Source: Vandiemenella viatica (taxonomy: Eukaryota > Arthropoda > Insecta > Orthoptera > Morabidae). From it: a stretch of DNA of 64,000 nucleotides. Both the position numbers and the translations under genes were made by a program. The notes beneath the pieces are model-generated. The model searched no databases. It was not told the origin of the DNA and was given only the letters and a program-made list of their open reading frames with translations. This document shows, one piece after another, positions 43,020 through 53,624 of the stretch. How positions within the stretch are numbered: position 1 is the stretch's first letter; every line of letters starts with the position of its first letter. Where the stretch lies: NCBI GenBank assembly GCA_031002005.1, contig CM061918.1:39436947-39500946 (forward strand). Reading direction: 5' to 3'.

Positions 43020-44334
43020 TAAAGAATATATAATGAAATACAGATCAGTATTTAAAAATGTGGCTTACTCTAATATATGATAACTTAATACAGGTGGGGA
43101 AATATTGAACACCATCTGTTGTCCACATTAATGAACTATTTCACCTACATGGAGATAGGTACCAGGCATCACAAATCATACATGTGCACTGGCAGCATCA
43201 TGGAAATCTGGAAGGGAGAGGGATCATTTTGCAATCGGTGACTTGTGACAATTCTGCTCTGTTCAAGATGAACCCAGACAATGGCAGACATGCTGGATCC
43301 GCAACATAATGGTGCTCAAAAAAGTTAATAACACTGTTGGCATAATGCAGCAGCAGTTACAATTTTTGTCACATTCAACTCCATCTGCTAGAAGCTTTAT
43401 CAGTTCAAGAAGGTGGTACTGTTTCTGTTTCTTAGTTCATTTGAAGAAGTGTAATGCAAGTTAATGAATTTAAGTAGGAGAAAACAACCTAAAGCAGCGA
43501 ATTGTGTTCCACTGTTGTCGTGGTTTGCGGATGGTGGCTGTACACTGTAGGCACTGCTGGATTAAGGAAGTATGGAGCTCCAGGCACTCAAAATTTATGG
43601 GGCCCATCATTTTTGAAAAATATCTATATTTTATAAGTACAAACAAAAGGTTTTGTAGATAAAAAGTAAACTACTTATTACTATTTCAATTAAACAAACA
43701 AATTTTGCAAATTAGAATAATTTGAAAATTACTTTTATTTATCTTACACTACGATGAAAACAACAACAACAAAAAAAAATATTTTTTTATTTTATATTGG
43801 ATCATTTTGTTTATTTTTAAATATTTTTATTTAAGAAAAGATGTTTAACCTCAGAGACCCATAAATGCTGGGAACCCCAGGCTAGTGCTTAGTTATGCCT
43901 ACTGGCTATTTGAGCACTGCCTGCAGACCAACTCATCGATTTTTCCCTAATCAGTCATCATTTACATTTTGGTCAATTTTAAAGCATATATAACTGATTA
44001 TTTCAATTTCAAAATCGTTTCTTTAATGTGGCAGTACCCGCAGGTAATGAGACATTCACACACAGCAAAATTTTAAGTTGCGATATTCGTAGTCAACTCT
44101 GAGATGTTCGTCCGGGTACATGTCAATTCAACAATGAAGATCCGTCGAAAAATTTAGTAATGTCAATATCTGAACATATTATTTTGGCCACCATTGGTTC
44201 CCATCAAACAATATATTCACGCACCATCTTGACTCTCTGCAGTACAAATAATTGTCATGTCTTTGTATAGTGATTTTTAGATAGTGGTGGCACTGAAACA
44301 ACCATTAGAACAAGGAAAATATCCTATCACTTAC
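43020..44334. other. Unassigned; contains a possible decayed hAT MITE
   Basis: cactgctggattaaggaagt (43552) looks like a hAT MITE end and gcttagttatgcctactg (43888) could be its partner, but no 8-bp duplication is present. The rest is AT-rich without genes. Confidence 0.35.
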
Positions 44335-44590
44335 ACCGAGCAGGGTGGTGTAACAGTTAGCGTTCTCACCTCGCATTTGGGAGGACGGCGGTTCGAATCC
44401 CCGTCCGGGCATCCAGATTTGGGTTTTCCATGGTTTCCCCAAATCACTCCAGGCAAATGCCGGGATGCTTCCTTCAAAAGGCCATGGCCGAATTCCTTCC
44501 CATTCCTTGCCCCCATCCTTGCCCCCCATCCTTTCCCGTCTCTAAAGACCTCGATGTTAAAAAGAGACATAAAGCAGTTAAAAAAAAATA
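44335..44590 (+). mobile_element. SINE family 1, full-length (aagcagtt-A(n) type)
   Basis: accgagcagggtggtgtaac with A box, B box ggttcgaatccccg, the core, ggccatggccgaattccttc and the end gacataaagcagtt plus A(8). It is nearly identical to 12489-12731. ccccatccttgccccccatcc is a small internal duplication. Confidence 0.95.
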
Positions 44591-44979
44591 CATATCACTT
44601 ACCATAGATGAAGGCAGAAGGGCCAGTCAAACACAAAAAAAAAACAAAAAAAAACAAAAAACTAAAACACGAACACACTTAACAATATTACAGCCTTACA
44701 GGGAGAGACATTTAGCAAGGGAACATTCAGACCAACCACATGAATGATCCAAAGATGAAAACAACGGTTCAATTCACACTCTTTCTTTTTGTTTCATCTT
44801 TGGCTCAAACAAGTGGTAGCTCTACTGATCCGAGGAGGCAATAAAGACTACCCCTTGCCTGGTTCAAAATCCCTCAAACCCAACATCCACTCATGCCAAC
44901 CCCCCCCCCCCCCCCCAAACCAAAGTCTGCTAACACTCCTCCCAAACCAAAATCCTCGATCCACCCATGGGTGTATGTC
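44591..44979. other. Unassigned, A-rich and C-rich tracts
   Basis: An A-rich run with C interruptions (44632-44665) and a C(19) run (44900-44918). No gene. Confidence 0.35.
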
Positions 44980-45265
44980 GTTTCACTTGGCTCAGTGGTT
45001 AAGTGTCTGACTGGAGATCGAAAGGTCCCTGGTTCAAATCTCTGTCTCGGTAAGAATTTTCAAAGGCACTTAACCCGACCTTCACCTATGGCACAGCTTG
45101 CTGTGCAAAGTGAAGTACACCAGAATGCTTCCGTGGTTAGGATTCCACGTTAAACTGTAGGTCCCCTGTACCCGGCAGGATTGTCAGGTTAGGTTAAGGC
45201 GGTTACAATAGGGGCGGAATGCGCAGCCAATAAAAACCCTATCTCCAGATCAATATGACCACATG
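44980..45265 (+). mobile_element. SINE family 2, first of a tandem pair
   Basis: tRNA-like head ggctcagtggttaagtgtct (A box) and ctggttcaaatctctg (B box). The body follows with ggcacttaacccgaccttca, aagtgaagtacaccagaatg, ccacgttaaactgtaggtcc and aggggcggaatgcgcagcc. Confidence 0.92.
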
Positions 45266-45274
45266 GAATTATTG

Positions 45275-45575
45275 TAGTGGTCTGGTGGTTCAGTGGTTAA
45301 AGCGTCTGACTGGAAATCGTAAGGTCTCCAGTTTGAATCTCTGTCTCAGTGGGGATTTTCATTGGCACTTAACCTGACCTTCACCACTAGCACAGCCTGC
45401 TGTGTAATGTGAAGTACACCAGAAAACTTCTGTGGTCCAGATTCCACGTTAAACTGTAGGTTCCCTGTACCTGGCAGGGTTGCCAGGCTAGGTTAAGGTG
45501 GCTATGACAGGGGCGGAATGCGCAGCCAGTAGAAACCCTGTCACCAGGTCATTCCGACCACACAGAATTATTATT
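45275..45575 (+). mobile_element. SINE family 2, second of a tandem pair
   Basis: The same sequence order as its neighbour, beginning tggttcagtggttaaagcgt and ending with ccaggtcattccgaccacac and an (ATT)n-like tail. About 85% alike by eye. Two direct neighbours in the same orientation suggest a dimeric source or repeated insertion. Confidence 0.92.
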
Positions 45576-45588
45576 ATTACCTCCTACA

Positions 45589-46874
45589 CATAGGTGGGCA
45601 CAGTTAATCAAAAAGTTAACTTTGTTGATCATTAATCCGCTACTTAAAAGTTAACTTCAATAATCGTTAAAGCAAATTTAATTCAAGTTAAAGTTAACCG
45701 TTAAAAGTTAACCATCCAAAAGAGGAACTGATGTTTATGTACTGTGATAGGTATTACTGCAAGCAGTACCAAAGTGCTATATACCACAATGTAAATCAAT
45801 AATACGTCTACTCACTGACCTTCTGGCAATTGAGTTTTTACTGAGGTTCAACGTTTTCACTAGCTTCTCAAATGTAGCGGATTCTTTGATATGTAGTGGA
45901 GTCACATTGGCAATGAATAGATTTACAATACATCAGCTCACACCAGTTTGGAATACGATGATGCCAGTAGTTAAGATGCAAAATGTTTTATTGACGTAAA
46001 TTTTTACTAACAGATAGAGATGAAAACAAATCAATTCTGCTGTTATCTATATCAGAAGAAGCCACAGCACTTGAAGAAGGCTTTGAATTATTTCTCTTTT
46101 TTCCCACAAGTTGGCCCTGTTTTTACTTTTTCTTCAACTGTTCATAGTTAGGTATATGCATCCTCTTCATATGTTGTTTAATATTATTAAGAATAGACAC
46201 ATGAGCCTTCATTGTAGAAAGTTTAGGCAAACACAGTTTGCATTCATAAATCAACTATTCTTCCAGTCTTTATTTAAATGTAATATAATAGCATAAATAT
46301 GGTCAAGGATTTTTAATATTCTTGTTGCTATTGTTAGTATTTCTAACGGATTCAGGAGTTCAGTTTCCATGACATAATCAAGTAATGAATGTCATTTTAA
46401 TTTATTTCACTAATACACATCAAACCATTACCAACTAAAAAGTGATATTTTTCTGGCGGTAAAAAAAGTTAGATTATAAAAATATTAAAATCAATCACTG
46501 ATCGAATTAGAAACGAGCAGTGAGAGCAGATTTGCAGACGTAAAATAGAAACGCTCCAAAACTCTAGCTTTCCTGCTCATACCCATGCCATGTCTAGCAT
46601 AACTGTTATATATGCATCACACTCACACTTCATGTTACCTAATTCGTTCGCTATTCGACTCGCCGAATGGTTTAGCGTGGTGTGGCGCGCTATTCAAACA
46701 AACCAAATACATCAAATATCAATGTAACAGACTAAAGTTAATGGTAGTTCAATTTAAGATAAGCTAAGAAGACTGTTAACAATTTTCAGGATTAACTTAA
46801 AAGTTAAATTTTTGTGATTTTGTTAACTTCATTAATTAAAGATTAATGGATTAACGGTTTTCTGCCCAGCTGTG
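45589..46874 (-). mobile_element. Internally deleted hAT element with near-perfect 8-bp duplication
   Basis: Ends cataggtgggcacagttaat and (inverted) cacagctgggcagaaaac are flanked by ctcctaca (45581-45588) and cttctaca (46875-46882), one mismatch in eight. Both arms are rich in gttaa words (aaaagttaac, gattaacttaaaagttaa). The interior keeps a BED zinc-finger remnant on the minus strand. No transposase catalytic part was recognised in 1.29 kb. Confidence 0.8.
46090..46245 (-). pseudogene. hAT BED-type zinc-finger remnant
   Basis: The minus strand (46240 leftward) reads CKLCLPKLSTMKAHVSILNN then IKQHMKRMHIPNYEQLKK. This is the C-x2-C ... H-x4-H pattern of BED fingers at the N terminus of hAT transposases, in which a partly basic NLxxHLxxxH segment follows. 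It runs on into a stop. The catalytic domain and dimerisation region are gone. Confidence 0.65.
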
Positions 46875-46882
46875 CTTCTACA

Positions 46883-48129
46883 TGAGTAAGAAAACTGAAA
46901 TATTGTAAAGTGTCTTCATTTGTATGTGTGTGTGTTTGTCTGGCCTTCCAGCCTTCATCTAGTGATTTTTAGTCATATATTTTCATGTTCTGTTAGTATA
47001 GTGATACATTTCATGCTCAATATTGTCATTTCCAGAATTTACAATGTTTTTGCAGTCAAACTAATAAATAAAGATTTGAAGGAAACAGAAGGTGCCATAT
47101 GCCAAATTAAAATTACAAAAGACTATGAAACAATCATTTAGCAAAGTTAACAGGAGGATGTATACATAAAAGACACAAATCAAATAAATTTTATAAAAAA
47201 GTTTTTATATGTGCCACTACTTTTTGGTGAGTCTGTGTGTGTTCATTCAAACCCATAAACAAGTATTTTAAGTCTAATAAATAAAAAATTTATAAATGTT
47301 TTCCTATTTTGATATTCATTTGCACTCTTCAAGTATTAAAACCAAAATAATTTATAAAAATGCTTCGATTACATTACAGTATGAATTTCAAAATCATGAA
47401 ATAATTTTATATTCAGCATGAATATACCATGTTCAGATTTGCACATTTTTAGTTCATCACCAAGATTTTGAGCTTAATTTCACCTTCTGACTAACATTTG
47501 AATTTACTATTTTTGCACTTGGGCCATAAAACACTAATTGCATGGACATTTTTTTTCTATCCTCATGCAGCAGATACAATGATTTCTATAGTTTTAAATA
47601 ACACTATTACCATTTTGAGTCTCCTTTTTTCTCCAAACTTTGTTATTATTACTATGACAGTGAAATTTATCTCATGAATTTTATTACGGCCACTTCCTTC
47701 CTCTTTATTACCGTACAGTCTCTATATTTCAGTATTATTAATCAGCACTGGTACAACTAACACTTGGTCACATTTAGTAATATTTCTGTTCTATTTCATA
47801 GTGCTTCATATTTTCAGTAATATGGAAAAAGGTTTTCTATTACCTGCAAAAAATTTTCCACTTTGTTAAGTCTATTACACTGATTTTTTTCTCATTTATG
47901 TCCACAGATATCAATCTTCTGGGTTGTGAATCCTGTTAACTATGTATAACTTTCACATATTTCATTAAAAATTGTGAAAGAAATGAATTGTTCATCCTGA
48001 GAATCTATTCACCAAAAAATCTGTCTGTATCTTGTATTTATTGACATATGTAAATGTGGTATTTGGAAAAGTAAGTCGTATTTCAAAGATATAAAAGTAT
48101 TTTCTGAACTGACTATACATTCAAATGTT
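46883..48129. other. AT-rich, probably unique, no gene seen
   Basis: No coding motif or repeat recognised. Confidence 0.4.
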
Positions 48130-48299
48130 TATTCCTGCACTTTCCCTCCCGATAAGCACGAGCTTCCGCCTTTCCCCTCGCTCTGCCCCAAGAGAGAAAA
48201 GGTAAGGGAGCTTAGTTTAGTTCTCCATTAGGTACAGCTTCGGTTGTGCTTGAAGACTCCTCCCCAGGCTGCTTAAATACCTTTCCAGATTTTTTGTGT
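48130..48299 (+). promoter_or_regulatory. Promoter-like block upstream of a consensus splice donor
   Basis: A GC-richer, CpG-bearing patch (cgataagcacgagcttccgc, cccctcgctctgcccc, gcttcggttg) lies in long AT-rich DNA. It has a TATA-like ttaaata at 48273-48279, 150 bp upstream of a perfect donor. No repeat similarity was noticed. It is the nearest promoter candidate for the RING-finger gene, about 6.6 kb upstream of its first coding exon. Confidence 0.35.
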
Positions 48300-48429
48300 T
48301 TCAACAGGATGTGCTAAATCACAATTAGGGTGCTTTCAATTTAAAAATAAGGACTGCATTGAAATCGGCCACAAATCATTACTTTGGAATCATTACAACA
48401 AGATTAGATTTTAACGTTCATAATCCAAG
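48300..48429 (+). other. Possible 5' non-coding exon ending at a consensus donor
   Basis: The stretch ends ccaag then gtaagt (donor GT at 48430-48431), a full match to the 5' splice consensus. Only a two-codon upstream ORF (atgtgctaa) is inside, so it would be untranslated. The start is guessed from the TATA-like motif. Linked to the RING gene only by position and strand. Confidence 0.3.
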
Positions 48430-49589
48430 GTAAGTTGCTTTCCTAACAAGTTTGATTAAGCTTAGCTTAAAATTAAAAGTTACTGAAAATAATTACAAAA
48501 GTTTCTGTAGTGGTTTTTCAACTGTTAAGCTGAAAAGTTAATGCATAAAATACATTCTTTGTTAGCTTAAACATGTTTTACATAAAATAATTATTTTCTA
48601 CTTATGAACAGTAATTTTTAATTTATATAAACATTAATTTAATTGCCATCTCTATAGCTGTGGTAGTAATAAACTATCATAATTATTTCAATCTGACTAC
48701 CAGTTTTGATAGGAAATGGAAGTTGGACTAGATTATCAATGGAACTATTTTCTTTTACAACTAATACTGTCACAATGTAGCAGAAGATATATGTAATTTT
48801 GTCTGGCAACAAATCTCAGAAATGAAAAGAAACTATATTCATTTCCCCCTAATTAGTATATGAAAACAAGGAATGATTGAGCATATAACCCATTACTTAA
48901 CACAGATATAGGTAGAAGGGCCAGGACGGACACAAAATTCTGAACTTACTGTACAGAATACTGGTGAAAAACTGTAATCATTGCTTCATTGTAACTTTTA
49001 TCTAATTATGAATAACCATTACTATTCCATGGATTATATCAATGTATTCTGTGTGTGCTTAAATACCACAACTTTTTGTGTGTAGTATTGATTATTTTTT
49101 AATTTGGATTACTTATCTATGACAAAGAGCATATGGATATTATCTGACTTTTTCTCCTGGTACAGGCAGTATTCTGAACTAACCACAAGTGTTAACATTT
49201 TTAAGGTTAACATAAGTGCATAACTTTTAAATCTTAATACTTGTTTGTGATTCAATAATGTCCTGAAGTAATTAGTATAAATCATAATTACACACAATCG
49301 TTGTAGTGTATTCAATGCAGAGTCATGATTCTTTATTTAAGTCCTAGTGGTTTCTTCTGCTCAAGAAGATTCAGGACTATCCTTTTGATAATTCTACTGA
49401 ATTTTTATACAGTTAAAATGACTAAAGCTTTGAGAAGCACATTTAGACACACAAATTGCAATTCAAAATAAATAAACTTCTCTATATATACATGAATGCA
49501 ATTATATTTCAATATTGTTCCAAAATACTTATAACTTTTGATTAAAATAACAATATAATGTATGTGGCTTGTTGGGTAGAAAAATTCTT
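48430..49589. other. AT-rich, no gene seen
   Basis: No coding motif or repeat recognised. Confidence 0.4.
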
Positions 49590-50800
49590 AAAGGGTAGCA
49601 AGCAAAGAGTTTGAGTAGGAAAGCAATATAAAAAGATTTGGAAGTTAAACAGGACAGCCACACAGTATGTATTGGAACCATTGCTGTTCATTATCCTAAT
49701 GAATGATAGTGTTGATGGTTTATAGCCAGAAGTAGGTTGTGAAAGAACAGAGGGCTTCCAAGCGAATCAACTTTATAAAGCATTCTCAGGCTTTCTTCCA
49801 GGGAAGTCTGCCAATTTGATGCGACATTTTAAATTAACTCTCCAGCTTTATTTTTCATGTAAGTGCCATTTTCCCTTATATGATGTATGCTGGTTACCTG
49901 AACTGGTGTGTAATTCACAGCATGCAGATATGGTGGGGCAAGTCGCATCAAACTGATGTGCTTCCCAGACGGATGGCCTCAGAACGTTTTATATAAAAGC
50001 TAAGCAATTTCTAGATGACACAATGTTATACAATGGGATTAAAATGGTAGATGACTGTGAACAGCTGCAGGATACCTAGCTTGGTATGACAGCATGGAAT
50101 TAAGATAAATGCCGAAAAGAGTTAGCTTGTTAGGTATATAGATAGAAAACTAAAGGTCTTGTTAAAGATGGAAAAGAAACTGCTTATTGAAGATACAGAG
50201 TGATATCTTGGTGTATTATTTGATGATGAATTCAAATGAATAGGTCACATTGAGCAGATAGTAATGAGAGGTTTTAAATCCTGCAATTACAGGAGAAGTC
50301 TCAAATATCTGCAAATCTTGAAGAGAGGATCAACCAGTGAAGTGAGGGTATATTGAGTTACAAATTTTGTTCTGACAATTATACAGCTATGGCCCACATT
50401 TTGGCTGTCAAATAGTGGAGTTGGTCAGGGTGCAAAAAAGACAGCTAGATTTGTTAAATTACTGCAGAATTCAATCAGTAACTCATATGATAAAGGCACT
50501 GGGGTGGGAGTCATTGGAAGAGAAAAGGTGGAGGAAGATGGTGTTAGGAATGTATTTTGGAATTGGAAATAGTTCATAGAAGTGAAGAGATGACTATAAT
50601 GACAAAGTAGCATGTAATTTCAGGCCTAAGGAATCACGAAAATTTTCTTTTGTGTTGAAGTGAGTCAGGTACTGTAATAAATTTTCATGGGAATTGGTGA
50701 AAAATTTGACTGAAATTCTGGAAGAATTGAACATAGAAATTTATAAGAGGTTAAAGAAATTGAGAAGGGAAATTGTCTTAAGAGCATACACTCCTTCACA
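49590..50800 (+). pseudogene. CR1/Jockey-like LINE, RT to C terminus, heavily decayed
   Basis: In shifting frames it reads VLEPLLFIILMNDSVDG (RT motif around GSVLGPLLF..Y.ND), then FLDDTMLYNGI (the catalytic FADD box, here FLDD), INAEKS, YLGVLFDDEFK and SCNYRRSLKYLQIL. The C-terminal block follows with MIKALGWESLEEKRWRKMV and FRPKESRKFSFVLK. The order is that of the piece at 52905-53340. Many stops are present. The RT is interrupted at 49788-49990 by a ~200-bp foldback insertion. Confidence 0.75.
49788..49990. mobile_element. Foldback/MITE inside the LINE RT
   Basis: ttctcaggctttcttccagg, gaagtctgcca, atttgatgcgac on the left is mirrored by gtcgcatcaaactgatgtgc, ttcccagacggatgg, cctcagaa on the right, a ~43-bp imperfect inverted repeat. 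It splits the LINE sequence between the RT motif at 49690 and FLDD at 50012. The target duplication is unclear. Confidence 0.65.
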
Positions 50801-51029
50801 AGTCATTTAAATTAAAAACAGCACTGAATTCCCTATCAAAGTGATGTAAGAAATGCCTGAAATTCACACTTCATATGTTTGTAATGTGACTTTAGGTATA
50901 GTTTTTAATGAAAATGTCTTTGAATATAAAATGTTTACACACTCTTTGATCTAGATCACAGAAGCTTGCTTTGTCATAAGTCATTCATTATCCTTAAAAG
51001 TTTCCAGTCTTGCAAGTTGTCCAGCATAT
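50801..51029. other. Unassigned
   Basis: No signal recognised. Confidence 0.3.
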
Positions 51030-51235
51030 CACGTATTTTTGTTCGTGAAATTTGTAGTTTATGACACGGACATTGAGGACTATGCCAACATTCACCTAAG
51101 TGATTGTAGAAACTGCCTAAAAACCACAATCAGGAGGGCCAGTATGTGGGGACCAGGATGTCTCTCCCTAATCCAAAGTACCTTGACGCGTGCAGCCACA
51201 ATTGTGGATATCTGTTGTGCCATAAATTAAGACGA
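51030..51235 (+). repeat. Interspersed repeat related to 30555-30760
   Basis: cgtgaaatttgtagtttatg, cattcacctaagtgattgta, gcctaaaaaccacaatcagg and gggccagtatgtggg match the order at 30555. It is better preserved in the first 100 bp. Type unknown. Confidence 0.65.
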
Positions 51236-51404
51236 TATTATGTGGCTGTAATGGATATTCTGATCTCCAGTCACTAACATTATCAATCAGTTAATGGATT
51301 GTTAATAGTTCAGATAAAAGATTCAAAAAAATTGAACAGCAGTTGGCTTAGATAACAATGAACTCTTTCATAACAGCAACACCATAGGAAATCTTGTAGC
51401 CACA

Positions 51405-51988
51405 TCAAATTGAAATCATCCGGCGATGTTATAGAAGTTGGCACTGCTTACATAGTGAGGCCCCTGCTCAGCAATACTGAAGATGGCTGTACTGTTGCCT
51501 GTTATATAGAGCTGCCAGCTAGGAGTGGAAAGGGGGGGGGGGCATGTGGAGGGGAATTCCAGCTGGGCACTGCTCACTTGATGATGTCATGGTCGAGTCA
51601 CTAATATACCTAAATATGGTTTGATCCCGCATGACTTGCAATGATTTTATTGCTGGCTTCCATGAATGGCTTAAGCTAAGGCCTTGATCCCAGTTAATAA
51701 CGTTACCATTGAATCTTATCTCTATAGCCTCTTTCATGACACTGTCCCAAAAATTATCTGCATGGCAAAGGCATGTCATTTTATCAAACTATCGCTCATG
51801 ACCATTGACAATAGCATGTTTAGTCATTGCAGAGTTTTCTGTCTGAGTTTTAAATATCTAATATGTTCCTTGCATCGATTATTCTCAAGGTCTGTCCTAT
51901 ATAACTAGTACCACAGTCACAAGGAATTTTGTAAATGCCAGGTGCACGATGATTCAATTCATCCTTTGGAGATTGTAATAGCTGCCAA
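51405..51988 (-). pseudogene. Penelope-like element 3' arm, minus strand (GIY-YIG endonuclease and pseudo-LTR)
   Basis: Read leftward from 51960: APGIYKIPCDCGTSYIGQTL, the GIY-YIG endonuclease of Penelope-like elements with both GIY and YIG intact. Then, after frameshifts, TCLCHADNFWDSVMKEAIEI and VINWDQGLSLSHSWKPAIKS (C terminus), followed by a ~270-bp terminal repeat to about 51405. That repeat is mirrored by 53385-53580. The RT part is missing on this strand. The copy stops where the plus-strand copy begins. Confidence 0.88.
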
Positions 51989-53580
51989 ATTTGCGTCCCC
52001 ATTATCTCCATTGGTAGCTGACTTCTATATGGAACATTTTGAACATGTAGCTCTTGACACAGCTCATTTAAAGTCTAAATGTTTTTATAGATACATCAAT
52101 GACTCATTACTCATGTGGCCTCATTCAAAGACAACCTTAAATGAATTTGTGAACCATCTGAACAAGATTTATCCTAATATCAAATTCATGGTAGAAATTA
52201 AAAGGTATGGAATGCTCCTTTTCCTATATGTGCTAGTATGATAGAAGCCAAATGGCAGATTAGCACATAATGTTTACAGGAAACCAACACACACTGATCG
52301 CTACGTTAATACGCTGAGCTTCCACCATCCTGCTCAGAAATGTAGAGTGCTGACTATGCTGGTCCATAGGGCAAAGGTAGTCTCCGATACTGAGCATCTA
52401 CAGGGAGAGCTGCAACAATTACAATGCATGTTTTGTGCAAATGGCTATGGCACTAAAGAAATACAACATACAATCAGTGGAAGAAAACAAAACAAAAACA
52501 GATGACAGTGATCAGGACAAACCACGTGCCTTCATGCCGGTCTGTGAAGCAGTAATATAAAAAATAACTAGGTTCCTCAACAAACAGAACATTGTTCAGT
52601 TTTTCATCCTCCACCCAAAATTTGGCAGCTATTATGATCTCCAAAGGATGAAATGAATCTTTGTGAACCTGGAATCTACAAAATTCCTTGTGAATGTGGT
52701 ACTAGTTATATAGTACAAACTTTAAGTACAATTACAAAAAGGCACAAGAAATTTTAAACCCAGAAAATAAGAAAAATATGCAATTGCTGAACACATTATC
52801 AACAACAGTCACAAGCAATCGTTTTATAAAATGACATGCCTTTGCCATGCAGATAATTTTTTGGAAAGTGTCATGAAGGAGGTGGTAGAGATAAGACTCG
52901 ATGTTAATGAATTATCGCAGAATGCAATCAGTGACGGATATGATAAAGGAGCTGGAATGGGATTCATTGCAAGACAGGAGGAGAATTAGGAGGGTCATGG
53001 GAGTGTACAGGGCATATACTGGCAATGAGGCATGGAAAGATGTTGCAATAGGTATGAAAAGTAGTGCATGGAAGGGAAAAGATGACCATGACCACAAGCT
53101 GGCACTCGATTTCAGGCACAAGGGTGTAGGGAGATTCTCCTTTTTAGGTAAGGGTGTCAGGGATTGGAATGAGTTACCAAGAGAAATGATGAATAATTTA
53201 CCGAAAACTTTGAAAGAATTTAAAGATAAAATTTGTAGAGGGCAAATGTAGGTAGGGTGCAGGATAGGGGGAAGATGGGTGTGTAGGGAAATTGCCACCG
53301 GAGCCTGTGCTCCATTGCAATTAAATTAAATTAAATTAAATGTTATTAATAAGTACCTAGGCCTCAACTAAGGCCAAACATGGAAGCCAGCAATAAAATT
53401 ATAGCAAATCATGTGGGATCGAACCATATTTGGGTGTAGTAGTGTCTCGAATGTGTCGTCAAGTGGATTCTTCCTCCATGCATCCTCCCCTCCACTCCTG
53501 GCTGGTACAGACTACTGTGTGGCCATCTTCAGTATTGCTGAGTGCGGGCAGCACTAGCTTCCAAAACGTCGCCAGATAAT
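51985..53580 (+). pseudogene. Penelope-like element, RT to 3' terminal repeat, plus strand, with LINE insertion
   Basis: The opening frame (51942-52241) reads SPLSPLVADFYMEHFEHVAL then CFYRYINDSLLMWP, the RT motifs of Penelope (PLSP..A..YME..E; FRYVDD, here YIND, so one catalytic Asp is lost), and NEFVNHLNKIYPNIKFMVEI. Downstream, broken pieces give PGIYKIPCECGTSYIVQTLS (GIY-YIG with YIG changed to YIV), KYAIAEHIINNSHKQ and MTCLCHADNFLESVMKEVVE. A LINE is inserted at about 52911-53340. The terminal repeat then runs to 53580. It is inactive. Confidence 0.9.
52905..53340 (+). mobile_element. CR1/Jockey-like LINE, 5'-truncated, with (TTAAA)n tail, inside the Penelope element
   Basis: The open frame reads MIKELEWDSLQDRRRIRRVM, GVYRAYTGNEAWKDV, LALDFRHKGVGRFSFLGKGV and RDWNELPREMM. 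This is the C terminus of the RT protein in CR1/Jockey-type LINEs, and it ends properly at a stop (53249-53251). The 3' UTR is very short (ccaccggagcctgtgctcc) and the tail is (ttaaa)n. It is the reference copy for the other 3' pieces at 9490, 31940, 34970, 35418, 50480, 54232 and 56085. Confidence 0.93.
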
Positions 53581-53624
53581 TTGAATTAGAAAAGTTAGCT
53601 TAGTTTGAAACATGGAAGATATTA

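Noticed and set aside
43552..43905. hAT MITE
   Set aside because: End-like words exist, but flanks do not form an 8-bp duplication and the interior does not match the other copies well.
51400..51520. Second hammerhead in the larger Penelope terminal repeats
   Set aside because: ctgaagatggc is present, but no matching helix II strand with GAAA follows, so the core is not supported.
52912..53298. 128-codon minus-strand frame
   Set aside because: Antisense of the LINE C terminus at 52905-53251.
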